NCBI GenBank assembly: GCA_018895075.1
Contig: JAHIOW010000048.1
Coordinates: forward strand, 1-44,258
Reading direction: 5' to 3'
From: Candidatus Omnitrophota bacterium
GTDB lineage: Bacteria; Omnitrophota; Gorgyraeia; Gygaellales; Profunditerraquicolaceae
DNA: 44,258 nt
The translations under genes were made by a program, and so were the position numbers. The notes under the pieces are model-generated. The model was not told the DNA's origin and searched no databases. It saw only the letters and a program-made list of their open reading frames with translations. This document shows, one piece after another, positions 15,100-23,821 of this stretch (positions within the stretch are counted from its first letter, which is position 1; every line of letters starts with the position of its first letter).

Positions 15100-17838
15100 T
15101 TACTTTTTAGTCTTCTCTTTTAATACTGCTTGCGCAGCAGCTAATTTTGCAATAGGTATCCTAAAAGGCGAACAGCTGACATAATCCATGCCCAGGCGAT
15201 GGCAGAATTCTACAGAACGCGGCTCGCCGCCGTGTTCGCCGCAGATACCTACCTCCAGGTTCTTGTTTGTCTGGCGGCCCAGCCTTATGCCTATTTTCAT
15301 TAGCTCTCCGATCCCTTCCTGGTCAATACCCTGGAAAGGGTCTTCGGCAAGTATGCCTCTTTCAAGGTAATCGGGAAGAAATCTGCCGATATCATCCCGT
15401 GAGAAACCAAAACCCATCTGAGTCAAATCATTGGTGCCGAACGAGAAAAAGCTTGCTGCCTTTGCTAATTTATCGGCAACAATGCAGGCACGCGGAATCT
15501 CTATCATCGTCCCCAAAAGATGCCTGATTTTTTTCAGGTTATATTTTTTCAGGACTTGAGCATATATTTTTTTAGCCAGCGCGAGCTGGTCATCCAATTC
15601 TTTAACATCACAGACTACAGGGATCATTATTTCAGGATACGGGTTCTTTCCTTCTTTAATTAATTCTGCGGCTGCCTCAAATATTGCCCGTATCTGAGCT
15701 ATGCTTACCTCAGGATAAGTAACTCCCAGGCGCACGCCCCTGTGCCCCATCATCGGGTTTGACTCATGTAAATCTTTGGCGCGTTCTGAAAGTTCTTCCA
15801 TAGTTATATTTAAATCCCGGGCGAGCTGCTCCAATTTTGCCTGGTCCCCGGGGACAAATTCATGCAATGGCGGGTCTAGAAGACGGATAACTACAGGCAA
15901 ACCATCCATTGCCCGCAAAGTTCCCTTGATATCTTCTTTTATATAAGGCGATAATTCATCCAGCGCCTTTTTTCTTTCTTCTTCGGTTTTAGACATTATC
16001 ATCTTGCGTAATATAAAAAGCGGCTGGTCGGAATTCTTGCCGTAAAACATATGCTCAGCGCGGAACAGGCCGATGCCTTCTGCGCCGAAAAGCCTCGCTT
16101 TCTGCGCATCCTCGGGAGTATCGGCATTGGCGCGAATACCCAGTTTCTTTATCGGATTACAGAGTTTCAAAAAATCTCCTAAGAGCTGATTTTCTTCGGA
16201 GGCATCCATCATAGGAAGCCTCTCTGCATACACATATCCCTTGGTGCCATTGAGGGTAACCCAATCGCCTTCCTTAATCACTTTGCCATCTATATGAAAC
16301 TCTTTTTTTTCATACTCTATGCGTAATGCCCCGCATCCCACAATACAGCATTTTCCCCAGCCCCGGGCAACCAACGCCGCATGAGAAGTCATCCCGCCCC
16401 TGGCAGTTAAAATTGCCTCTGCGGCGCGCATGCCTTCTACATCCTCAGGATTGGTTTCCTCGCGCACTAAGATTACCTTCTTGCCTTGTTTTTTCCACCC
16501 TACAGCGTCGATAGCGCTAAACACTACCTGTCCGGTTGCCCCGCCCGGCCCCGCAGGCAAACCTTTGGCCAACGGCTTTTTGGTTAATTCTACCTTGGGG
16601 TCAATTATAGGATGGAGTAACTCATCAAGTTGCGCAGGCGTAACGCGCATTACCGCCTGTTCCTTGGTAATTAATTTTTCTTTTAACATCTCCATGGCCA
16701 TGCGTATTGCTGCCGGGCCATTACGTTTTCCTACGCGGCACTGCAGCATAAAAAGCCGGCCCTTCTCAATGGTAAACTCGATATCCTGCATATCGCGATA
16801 GTGTTTCTCCAGGCGCAGCTGTATATCAAAAAGTTGCTTGTATATTCCGGGCATTATCTTTTCTAATGTCGACAGTTCTTTATTGTGTTCTGATTTTGAA
16901 TAGGCGTTAATGGGCGCGGGGGTGCGTATGCCGGCCACCACGTCTTCCCCCTGGGCATTAACCAGGTATTCGCCGTAAAATTTATTTTCGCCGTTTCCCG
17001 GATTACGCGTAAAAGCCACCCCGGTAGCAGAATCGTCTCCCATATTCCCAAAGACCATGGTCTGCACATTCACTGCTGTGCCCCATTCATCAGGGATACC
17101 TTCTATGCGGCGGTAACTGACCGCGCGCTTTCCGTTCCAGGAAGCAAACACCGCCCCGATACCGCCCCACAATTGCTTGGAGGGGTCATCAGGAAACTCT
17201 TTACCCAATACCTCTTTTATCTTTTGTTTATATAAACGGCAGAGTTTCTTTAAATCCTCGGCAGTTAAATCCGTATCGTTTTTATATCCTTTTTCTTTCT
17301 TCATCTGCCCCATAATCTTCTCAAGTTGCTTGCGTATGCCCTGATCCTCTTTGGGCTCAATACCTGCGGCCTTCTCCATCACCACATCCGAATACATGGT
17401 GATCAGCCTGCGAAAGGCATCATAGGCAAAACGGCTATTTCCGTTGCTCATCTTTATTAAACCGGGTAAAGTCTCCTCGGTCAACCCCACGTTTAAAACT
17501 GTCTCCATCATCCCGGGCATTGATTTTCTCGCTCCGGAACGCACGGATACCAGAAGCGGATCCCGGGGATCGCCGAATTTCTTGCCCATAATTTTTTCTA
17601 CTTTCCTTAAAGCATCCTCAACCTGTTCTCTTAAGCCTTTAGGATAGCTCTTTCTATTTTTATAATAATATATGCAAACCTCGGTAGTAATGGTAAAACC
17701 TGGCGGCACAGGAAGCCGTAAACCTTTATGCCCGGCCATCTCTGCTAAATTGGCGCCTTTACCACCCAGGAGATTCTTCATGCTCTCATTTCCCTCTGCC
17801 TTTCCTTCGCCAAAGAAGTAAACATATTTTTTTGCCAT
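15100..17838 (-). CDS. ppdK: Pyruvate, phosphate dikinase
   Basis: A 912-residue protein of full family length. It interconverts pyruvate, ATP and phosphate with phosphoenolpyruvate, AMP and pyrophosphate. The N-terminal ATP-grasp domain shows GGKGANLAEMA and SVRSGARKSMPGMMETVLN. The swivelling domain carries the phosphorylated H486 in GGMTSHAALVARG. The C-terminal PEP/pyruvate barrel ends with GICGEHGGEP, where C866 is the catalytic acid. In organisms with pyrophosphate-linked glycolysis the enzyme can run toward ATP, but direction cannot be read here. It precedes the sigma-factor gene. Two GGGACACCC hairpins lie upstream in the gap to glyS. Confidence 0.97.
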   Translation of the reverse strand: MAKKYVYFFGEGKAEGNESMKNLLGGKGANLAEMAGHKGLRLPVPPGFTITTEVCIYYYKNRKSYPKGLREQVEDALRKVEKIMGKKFGDPRDPLLVSVRSGARKSMPGMMETVLNVGLTEETLPGLIKMSNGNSRFAYDAFRRLITMYSDVVMEKAAGIEPKEDQGIRKQLEKIMGQMKKEKGYKNDTDLTAEDLKKLCRLYKQKIKEVLGKEFPDDPSKQLWGGIGAVFASWNGKRAVSYRRIEGIPDEWGTAVNVQTMVFGNMGDDSATGVAFTRNPGNGENKFYGEYLVNAQGEDVVAGIRTPAPINAYSKSEHNKELSTLEKIMPGIYKQLFDIQLRLEKHYRDMQDIEFTIEKGRLFMLQCRVGKRNGPAAIRMAMEMLKEKLITKEQAVMRVTPAQLDELLHPIIDPKVELTKKPLAKGLPAGPGGATGQVVFSAIDAVGWKKQGKKVILVREETNPEDVEGMRAAEAILTARGGMTSHAALVARGWGKCCIVGCGALRIEYEKKEFHIDGKVIKEGDWVTLNGTKGYVYAERLPMMDASEENQLLGDFLKLCNPIKKLGIRANADTPEDAQKARLFGAEGIGLFRAEHMFYGKNSDQPLFILRKMIMSKTEEERKKALDELSPYIKEDIKGTLRAMDGLPVVIRLLDPPLHEFVPGDQAKLEQLARDLNITMEELSERAKDLHESNPMMGHRGVRLGVTYPEVSIAQIRAIFEAAAELIKEGKNPYPEIMIPVVCDVKELDDQLALAKKIYAQVLKKYNLKKIRHLLGTMIEIPRACIVADKLAKAASFFSFGTNDLTQMGFGFSRDDIGRFLPDYLERGILAEDPFQGIDQEGIGELMKIGIRLGRQTNKNLEVGICGEHGGEPRSVEFCHRLGMDYVSCSPFRIPIAKLAAAQAVLKEKTKK

Positions 17839-17856
17839 CCCTAAAACTCCCTTCTT

Positions 17857-17940
17857 AGGGACACCCTTTTTGCTAATCGGGAGGGTGTCCCCTGATTATC
17901 TATTTAGGAGACACCCTTAGCTTTAGCTGAAAGGGTGTCC
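17857..17940. repeat. Pair of GGGACACCC hairpins between glyS and ppdK
   Basis: Hairpin 1 pairs GGGACACCCT (17858-17867) with AGGGTGTCCC (17882-17891). Hairpin 2 pairs GACACCCTT (17910-17918) with AAGGGTGTC (17931-17939). The two share the same ACACCC/GGGTGT core and are separated by about 18 bases. No U-tract follows on the minus strand. They look like a doublet of a REP-type element in the glyS 3' region and ppdK leader, and could protect RNA ends. Confidence 0.65.
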
Positions 17941-17947
17941 CTGGTGT

Positions 17948-19273
17948 TCAATTACTCAATTTATCTGAAAGATGCTCTTTTAATCTGTCTATAGAAACCC
18001 GCTCCTGTTTCATCGTATCCCTATCGCGGACGGTTGCCTGCTTATCCTCCAGCGACTGCACGTCTACAGTCACGCAATATAGCGTGCCTACCTCATCCTG
18101 CCGGCGGTAAAGTTTACCGATACTGGCGGTATCATCATAAACAGTAATAAAACATTTCTTTAAATCCTGCGCTATTTTTCTGGCCAGTTCCACAATCTGA
18201 GGCCGGTTCTTTAAAAGCGGTAACACTGCCACCTTTGTCGGCGCTAAATTTTTATCTAATTTTAAGACCGTACGCAGGTCATCTTTGACCTTCTCTTCAT
18301 AATAGGCATCCGCCAAAAACGCCAATACGCTTCTATCTATGCCGCCCGATGGTTCAATGATATAGGGATAAAATTTTTCTCCTGCCGCGTCATCAAAATA
18401 TTTTAATTCCTTACTACTATATTCTTCATGTTGCCTTAAATCAAAATCAGCGCGGTTGGCAATCCCCTCTAATTCGCTCCATCCGAAAGGAAAGTTATAC
18501 TCTATATCTGTGCAAGCCTTGGCGTAATGCGCCAGTTCATCTTTGGGGTGCTGGCGTTTCCTTAAATTTTCTTTTTTGAGCCCCAGGCCTGTATACCAAT
18601 CAAATCTTTCTTTAACCCAGTATTCATGGAACTTATCCGCATCTTTAGGCTCTACAAAATATTCTATCTCCATCTGTTCAAATTCACGGGTGCGGAAGGT
18701 AAAATTTCCCGGGGTAACCTCATTCCTGAATGCCTTTCCTATCTGCGCCAGGCCAAAAGGCAACTTGGGATGCCTTGAGTCTAAAATATTTAAGAAATTA
18801 ACAAACATCCCCTGCGCAGTCTCAGGCCGCAAATATGTATCTATACCTTGAATTTCAAGTGCACCCAATGTTGTCTTAAGCATAAGGTTAAAATCCCTTA
18901 TATCAGTTAAACCTATGCCATCATGTCCGCATTCTGGACACCAATTAGGCTTTTTAGGATTCCAGCGTGGATCGTCTGATTTAATCCGCTTTTTACACAC
19001 CAAACAATCTCTATATTTATCTTTAAAGCTCGAGATGTGCCCGGACGCTTCCCAGACCTTAGGGTGCATCAGGATTGCTGCATCCATACCAAAGATATCA
19101 TCCCGGTCATTGACTACTGCCTTCCACCAGGCGCGCTTGAGGTTATTCTTTAACTCTACGCCGTAAGGCCCGTAATCCCAAGTGTTAGCCAGACCACCGT
19201 AAATCTCAGAGGATTGAAATATAAACCCCCGTCGCTTGCAAAGCGAAACTATTTTATTCATTAAATCTATCAT
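17948..19273 (-). CDS. glyS: Glycyl-tRNA synthetase, homodimeric (alpha2) type
   Basis: A 441-residue class II synthetase of the single-chain alpha2 type, not the bacterial alpha2beta2 GlyQ/GlyS form. Diagnostic segments are IVSLCKRRGFIFQSSEIYGG at the N terminus, WDYGPYGVELKNNLK, a zinc-like CxxC pair region (CLVCKK, CPECGHDG), class II motif 2 FRNEVTPGNFTFRTREFEQME, and the GIDRSVLAFLADAY motif 3 region. The C-terminal anticodon-binding domain starts near residue 345. The second Met (19261) fits the usual family start better (MNKIVSLCKRRG). A TTGACA promoter ends so close to the first ATG that the message would be nearly leaderless; starting at the second Met leaves about 15 nt. Confidence 0.96.
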   Translation of the reverse strand: MIDLMNKIVSLCKRRGFIFQSSEIYGGLANTWDYGPYGVELKNNLKRAWWKAVVNDRDDIFGMDAAILMHPKVWEASGHISSFKDKYRDCLVCKKRIKSDDPRWNPKKPNWCPECGHDGIGLTDIRDFNLMLKTTLGALEIQGIDTYLRPETAQGMFVNFLNILDSRHPKLPFGLAQIGKAFRNEVTPGNFTFRTREFEQMEIEYFVEPKDADKFHEYWVKERFDWYTGLGLKKENLRKRQHPKDELAHYAKACTDIEYNFPFGWSELEGIANRADFDLRQHEEYSSKELKYFDDAAGEKFYPYIIEPSGGIDRSVLAFLADAYYEEKVKDDLRTVLKLDKNLAPTKVAVLPLLKNRPQIVELARKIAQDLKKCFITVYDDTASIGKLYRRQDEVGTLYCVTVDVQSLEDKQATVRDRDTMKQERVSIDRLKEHLSDKLSN

Positions 19274-19282
19274 AAGCCTTTA

Positions 19283-19310
19283 TTTTTACACAGATTCCCC
19301 TGCTTGTCAA
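19283..19310 (-). promoter_or_regulatory. Probable sigma70-type promoter of glyS
   Basis: On the minus strand, TTGACA (19310-19305), a 16-bp spacer and TAAAAA (19288-19283) precede the annotated ATG at 19273 by nine bases. The -35 is perfect and the -10 weaker. The likely start site falls within a few bases of the ATG. Confidence 0.55.
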
Positions 19311-19338
19311 CGTAATCTCGCACTTGTCCCCCTCATCT

Positions 19339-20175
19339 CTATTTCAACTTCTTTAATTCCTCTTCTTTAATCCGAAAGCTGTGTTCCTGAGCAGGAAATT
19401 TTCCCTGTATGACTTCATCTTTATATTTTTCTATTGCCTCGGAAATCAAAGAGGAAATGTTTATGTATCTCTTGACGAATTTGGGCGTAAAGCGCTCAAA
19501 GAGGCCGATTAAATCATGGGTAACCAAAACCTGGCCATCGCAGTTTGGGCCAGCGCCAATACCAATAGTGGGAATCTTTAATTTTTTGGTAATAATCTCA
19601 GCAATCTTATCCGGGACACATTCAAGGACCAGGGAAAAACACCCTAATCTTTCTAACTCCGTTGCCTGCTCAATCAAACGGCTAGCTGCCTCAGCATCCT
19701 TTCCCTGCACCTTGAATCCGCCTAATTTATCCGCTGTCTGGGGAGTCAGGCCAATATGCCCCATCACCGCAATCCCTGTTTGGATAATCTTGCGCGTGAC
19801 ATCCAGACACCGCTCAAACCATTCTAATTTTACAACATCACAGTTGGCCTCCTGGATAAATCTATGGGCATTTTTTACAGACTCATCAGGATTAATCTGA
19901 TACGACTCATAGGGCATATCGCCTATAACCAGGGCATGCTTTACTGCCCGGGTAACTGCCTTAGCATGATGAATCATCTCTGTCATTCCTACCTGGGTGG
20001 TAGAATCTAATCCTAATACTACATTTGCTACCGAGTCACCTACCAGGATTATATCTACCCCTGCCTTATCAATCAAAGATGCCAGGGGATAATCATAGGC
20101 AGTAAGCATAGTAATCTTGCGTCTGCCTTTTAGCGACACAATATCTTGAATTGTAATTTTCTTATCGTTTTGCAT
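19339..20175 (-). CDS. panB: 3-methyl-2-oxobutanoate hydroxymethyltransferase
   Basis: A 278-residue PanB. It transfers a hydroxymethyl group from methylene-tetrahydrofolate to alpha-ketoisovalerate to form ketopantoate, the first step of pantothenate and CoA synthesis. Signatures are MLTAYDYPLASLIDKAG, the metal-binding VGDSVANVVLG, MGHIGLTPQ, LVLECVP with the catalytic Glu, and IPTIGIGAGPNCDGQVLV. Length is normal. It is the last gene of the run from the TPR protein, 9 bp after nfnB. A PanE-type reductase for the next step lies at 27611-28540, so two steps of the pathway are close but not adjacent. Confidence 0.96.
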   Translation of the reverse strand: MQNDKKITIQDIVSLKGRRKITMLTAYDYPLASLIDKAGVDIILVGDSVANVVLGLDSTTQVGMTEMIHHAKAVTRAVKHALVIGDMPYESYQINPDESVKNAHRFIQEANCDVVKLEWFERCLDVTRKIIQTGIAVMGHIGLTPQTADKLGGFKVQGKDAEAASRLIEQATELERLGCFSLVLECVPDKIAEIITKKLKIPTIGIGAGPNCDGQVLVTHDLIGLFERFTPKFVKRYINISSLISEAIEKYKDEVIQGKFPAQEHSFRIKEEELKKLK

Positions 20176-20184
20176 ATCTTAACC

Positions 20185-21585
20185 TCAAAAATTACTAGAA
20201 TTACTAGTTAATGAGTTAATATATTTATCTATCTCCAAAGCCGCCTTCTTGCCTGTCCCCATTGCCGAGATAACAGTATCCGCGCCGGTGATAATATCGC
20301 CACCGGCAAAAACCCCGGATATGGAAGTCATCAGGTTCTCATCAACCGTAATTTTGCCATCATCCCTGGTTTTAAGGTTAGGCGTAACTTTGGGTAATAA
20401 AGGATTGGGGTTTTGCCCGATAGCCACAATAACCGTATCTACATCCAAAACAAAATTAGAATTTTTTATAGGCAGCGGCCGCCTCCTTCCTGATTCATCG
20501 CAGCCTCGAGCTAATTCCATCCTGATACACTCCAGCCCCTTTACAAATCCTTTTTCATCGCCGATTACCCTAACCGGCTGGGTCAAGGTTTTAAAAATAA
20601 TGCCTTCGTCTTGAGCATTCTCGATTTCTTCTTTACGCGCGGGCATCTCATTCTCTGTGCGGCGATAAACTAAATTCACTTCTTTACCCATCCTCAGTGA
20701 AACCCGGGCGCAATCCACAGCCACATTACCGCCGCCGATAACCGCTACTTTATCGCCCAGGTTAACGGGTGTGGAAAATTCCTGGAATTTATACGCTTTC
20801 ATCAGGTTTATGCGCGTCAAAAACTCATTGGCAGAATAAACGCGGTTTAGATTCTCTCCCGCAACCCCTAAAAACTGCGGCAGTCCTGCGCCCACAGCAA
20901 TAAAGATAGCCTTAAATCCCTCTTGCAATAAATCCGCAATGGTAAAAGTATTACCGATAAGCGTATCTGTTTTTATCTGGACTCCCAGGCCTTTTATATA
21001 TTCTATCTCATTTTGCACTATTTTTTTAGGTAGCCTGAATTCCGGGATACCATAGACGAGTACCCCGCCGGCTAAATGTAGAGACTCAAAGAGTAGCACC
21101 TGATAACCCATCTTAGCCAGGTCCGCAGCGCAGGTCAAACCTGCAGGGCCAGAACCCACAACCGCCACTTTTTTTAGTTGTCGGTTGTCGGTTGTCGGTT
21201 TTCGGTTTCTATCTGAGAGCTGATTTAATTCATAATCCGCAGCATACCTTTCTAATGCTCCGATATTTATAGGCATCTTTTTCTTATTTAATACGCAAAC
21301 CAACTCGCACTGGTCTTCCTGCGGGCAAACCCGGCCGCAAACCGCAGGCAGGTTATTTTTCTCTTTTACCTTCTCTAATGCCTCCTTGCGCTTACCTTCT
21401 TTAATTAATTTTATAAAACCGGGGATATCTATTTTAACCGGGCAACCCTTTACGCAGGGCGCCTCCTTGCATTGCAGGCAGCGTGCGGCTTCTTTCTCTG
21501 CCTCTCCCTGGGAAAAACCCAAGGCTACTTCCGAGAAATTTTTAGCGCGTTCTTTTGCGGACTGCTGGGAGACTTTATTACGCAT
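20185..21585 (-). CDS. nfnB: NfnB-type large subunit / NADPH-dependent glutamate synthase small-subunit homologue
   Basis: A 466-residue iron-sulfur flavoprotein. The N-terminal domain binds two [4Fe-4S] clusters (CLQCKEAPCVKGCP and CGRVCPQEDQCELVC). Two Rossmann motifs follow, VAVVGSGPAGL for FAD and VAVIGGGNVAVDCARV for NADPH, and a C-terminal AGGDIITGADTV flavin segment. GltD-like proteins can be the glutamate synthase beta subunit, but no large GOGAT gene is present and the partner-type NfnA gene is close, so the electron-bifurcating NADH-dependent ferredoxin:NADP oxidoreductase is favoured. Just before the FAD motif (about residues 126-137) the DNA is a 7-bp tandem array encoding KPTTDNRQ-type residues. 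Its start lies 3 bp after mgtE. Confidence 0.88.
   Translation of the reverse strand: MRNKVSQQSAKERAKNFSEVALGFSQGEAEKEAARCLQCKEAPCVKGCPVKIDIPGFIKLIKEGKRKEALEKVKEKNNLPAVCGRVCPQEDQCELVCVLNKKKMPINIGALERYAADYELNQLSDRNRKPTTDNRQLKKVAVVGSGPAGLTCAADLAKMGYQVLLFESLHLAGGVLVYGIPEFRLPKKIVQNEIEYIKGLGVQIKTDTLIGNTFTIADLLQEGFKAIFIAVGAGLPQFLGVAGENLNRVYSANEFLTRINLMKAYKFQEFSTPVNLGDKVAVIGGGNVAVDCARVSLRMGKEVNLVYRRTENEMPARKEEIENAQDEGIIFKTLTQPVRVIGDEKGFVKGLECIRMELARGCDESGRRRPLPIKNSNFVLDVDTVIVAIGQNPNPLLPKVTPNLKTRDDGKITVDENLMTSISGVFAGGDIITGADTVISAMGTGKKAALEIDKYINSLTSNSSNF
21177..21208. repeat. In-frame 7-bp tandem array inside nfnB
   Basis: Three exact copies of GTTGTCG (21177, 21184 and 21191) are followed by a variant GTTTTCG (21198) and a partial unit GTTT. 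The reading frame is kept. The same GTCGGTTGTC word ends the repeat in the apbE signal peptide on the opposite orientation. Confidence 0.85.
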
Positions 21586-21588
21586 TGA

Positions 21589-22989
21589 TCAAAACCTTAA
21601 TGCCGGAATCAATAACTGGGCAACTTTAAAATAGATGATTAACCCTACCACATCCACAACACTGGTAGTAATCGGCCCGGCTAAGGCGGCAGGGTCAAGC
21701 CCAATCCTTTTGGAGAAAAGAGGTAAAAATATGCCTGTGGATATAGCCAGGATGGCGATCAGGACCATCGTCAAAGCCACAACTGTAGCCACAAGGAAGT
21801 CTTTCTGCAAAAGAAAGGCCCTGCCAAAAGCCACCGAACCTATAATCAACCCCATCAATATGGCGGCGCTAAATTCCAGTTTTACCACCCTAGAGATATT
21901 CTTGAAATTGACGTCGCCGGTAGCCAGGCCCCTGATAATGGTAATCGATGTCTGGGCACCGGCATTACCGCCGGTATCCAGCAGCATCGGTATAAAGAAA
22001 ACCAGGGCCACCACCGAAGTTAAGGTATGCTCAAAACTCTTTAAGACCGTGCCGGTTAAAAAATCAAACACCAACAAAAGTATAAGCCATCCTGCGCGCC
22101 TTCTCACTAATTCAAATGTTGTCGCCCGGGCATAGCTGATTATCTCACCGCCCCGGGCGTCCATTTTACCGATTTCGTATATTTCCTTGGTTGTTTCTTT
22201 TTCCATAATGTCTACGATATCATCAACTGTGATTATCCCCAGGAGTATATTCTCTTTATCCACCACCGGCACATCCAGCAGGTCATACTTCTTAAACCGG
22301 CTGACTACTTTTTTTATATCGCTTTTTACATTGATCTTGATTAACTCAACGCTTTCCATGATATCCTTAATCAGGATATCAGGTGGCGCCTTTAATAAAT
22401 CCTGCAAGGGGACGTTGCCTACTAATTTATGATTTTCATCAGTCACAAAGACGGAATAGATGTTCTCGCGGGATTCGGCGCGCAGATTTTCCTGCACAGA
22501 CAATATGGCCTGCCTGGCAGTCATCTCTTTCTTTAACTCCACTAATTCCGTAGTCATCAAACTGCCGGCAGTGCCTTCCCTGTAAACCAATAATTCCCTT
22601 AAATCCTGCGCCTCCTCTTTGTTTATTAAACTAAAAAGCTTCTTAAATACCTTTTCCGGCAATTCTTTAAAGAGGTCTGCCCTCTCATCCGGAGCCATCT
22701 CGTTAATAACCTGGGCGACCTCAGTGTTATCTAAATTATTCAAGATGTGGGTCTGCTCAGGGAACCTTAAATTTTCAAATACCTCCACTGCCTTCTTAGG
22801 GCCCAGTAACTTAAAAACAAGTATCTTATTCACCGGCTCCAGGTATCTCCAGCCTTCAGCCAGGTCAATAGAATGGGTATTTTTCAGGCATATCTTTAGC
22901 CCGTTAAAATCTTTTTTCAGGATTAATTCTTTTATCTCCGGCAGGAATAAGGCAAAGACGTCTATCTTCTTACGCGCTGAATTTTTCAT
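21589..22989 (-). CDS. mgtE: MgtE-family magnesium channel/transporter
   Basis: A 466-residue inner-membrane protein. The cytosolic N domain (1-130, with repeated helical hairpins like EVAQVINEMAPDERADLFKEL) precedes two CBS domains (about 135-255; the second ends GIITVDDIVDIME). The plug helix and five transmembrane helices follow (about 285-466), with the selectivity segment LLDTGGNAGAQTS and the DPAALAGP helix. MgtE is gated by intracellular Mg2+ bound at the N and CBS domains. It sits between the two Nfn subunit genes, overlapping nfnA by 20 bp, so it is expressed with them. No M-box riboswitch is visible. Confidence 0.95.
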   Translation of the reverse strand: MKNSARKKIDVFALFLPEIKELILKKDFNGLKICLKNTHSIDLAEGWRYLEPVNKILVFKLLGPKKAVEVFENLRFPEQTHILNNLDNTEVAQVINEMAPDERADLFKELPEKVFKKLFSLINKEEAQDLRELLVYREGTAGSLMTTELVELKKEMTARQAILSVQENLRAESRENIYSVFVTDENHKLVGNVPLQDLLKAPPDILIKDIMESVELIKINVKSDIKKVVSRFKKYDLLDVPVVDKENILLGIITVDDIVDIMEKETTKEIYEIGKMDARGGEIISYARATTFELVRRRAGWLILLLVFDFLTGTVLKSFEHTLTSVVALVFFIPMLLDTGGNAGAQTSITIIRGLATGDVNFKNISRVVKLEFSAAILMGLIIGSVAFGRAFLLQKDFLVATVVALTMVLIAILAISTGIFLPLFSKRIGLDPAALAGPITTSVVDVVGLIIYFKVAQLLIPALRF

Positions 22990-23821
22990 CTATTTTTTTC
23001 TCCTGGTCCTTAAATAACTCTAATCTTTTCTCTAACTCGCCGAAATCGGCTTGATGGCCGTCAAACTCCGGGCCATCCACGCAGGCGAATACAGTCTTAC
23101 CTGCGACGCTGCATCTGCATGAACCGCACATACCTGTGGCATCAACCATAATCGGATTCAGGCTTACTGTGGTTTTAACGTCGTATCTACGGGTAAATTC
23201 AGAGACTGCTCTCATCATCGGCAGGGGCCCGATGGCGTACACCAAATCCGGATATCTGGTATTGGTAGACTGCTCTATGGTCTTAAAATATTCCTCTAAC
23301 ACATCTGTGACAAAACCCTTATGCCCGGCTGAACCATCGTCAGTGGCGATGAACAATTCATCGCAGACTCCCCTCATCTCATTTTCCAAAATGAGTAAAT
23401 CTTTACTGCGGCTGCCGATTATACCGATGAGGCGATTACCCGCCTCTTTAAATGCCCTACAGACAGGATAGACTTCAGCCACGCCTACGCCGCCGCCGAT
23501 ACATATCACCGTGCCTATATTCCTAGCATCAGTTGCATGGCCCAAGGGGCCCAGGATATGGCCTATGCTATCACCGATATTAAGCGCCCCTAATTTCCTG
23601 GTAGTAAACCCCACTTTTTGAAATATCAAACTAATAACCCCTTTATCTTTATCCCAATTTGCTAATGTCAAAGGTATGCGCTCGCCTTGCTCCTCAATGA
23701 TAATAACTACAAATTGCCCTGCTCTTGCCTTTTTGGCAATCTGCGGCGTCTCTACCTCTAACCTGATTATATCTTTAGCCAGATCTTCTTTATGAATTAT
23801 TCGGGACATCTTTAGACTCAA
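22970..23821 (-). CDS. nfnA: NfnA-type FAD/[2Fe-2S] small subunit (SudB/PyrK-like)
   Basis: A 283-residue member of the ferredoxin-NADP reductase/dihydroorotate dehydrogenase electron-transfer family. The N-terminal half is an FAD-binding beta barrel (RIPLTLANWDKDKG). The middle holds the NAD-binding GGGVGVAEVYPV and YAIGPLPMMRAV. The C terminus has four cysteines for a [2Fe-2S] cluster (DATGMCGSCRCSVAGKTVFAC) and ends in the DGPEFDGH motif typical of NfnA/sulfide dehydrogenase beta. With NfnB it would form the cytoplasmic bifurcating complex linking NADH, ferredoxin and NADPH. MgtE interrupts the usual direct nfnA-nfnB adjacency. It overlaps apbE by 32 bp; the second Met (MSRIIHKEDL) four codons in is an alternative start. 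Confidence 0.9.
   Translation of the reverse strand: MSLKMSRIIHKEDLAKDIIRLEVETPQIAKKARAGQFVVIIIEEQGERIPLTLANWDKDKGVISLIFQKVGFTTRKLGALNIGDSIGHILGPLGHATDARNIGTVICIGGGVGVAEVYPVCRAFKEAGNRLIGIIGSRSKDLLILENEMRGVCDELFIATDDGSAGHKGFVTDVLEEYFKTIEQSTNTRYPDLVYAIGPLPMMRAVSEFTRRYDVKTTVSLNPIMVDATGMCGSCRCSVAGKTVFACVDGPEFDGHQADFGELEKRLELFKDQEKKIDEKFSA

Noticed and set aside
15188-17069. Several short frames overlapping ppdK on both strands
   Set aside because: All overlap conserved PPDK motifs in the correct frame and show no motif of their own.
19409-19900. Plus-strand frame of 163 residues opposite panB
   Set aside because: It lies fully within the recognisable panB gene and has no family resemblance.
20185-21585. 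Glutamate synthase small subunit (gltD) acting with GOGAT
   Set aside because: No gltB-like gene is in the window, while an NfnA-type partner is in the same operon; the Nfn reading is favoured though not proven.
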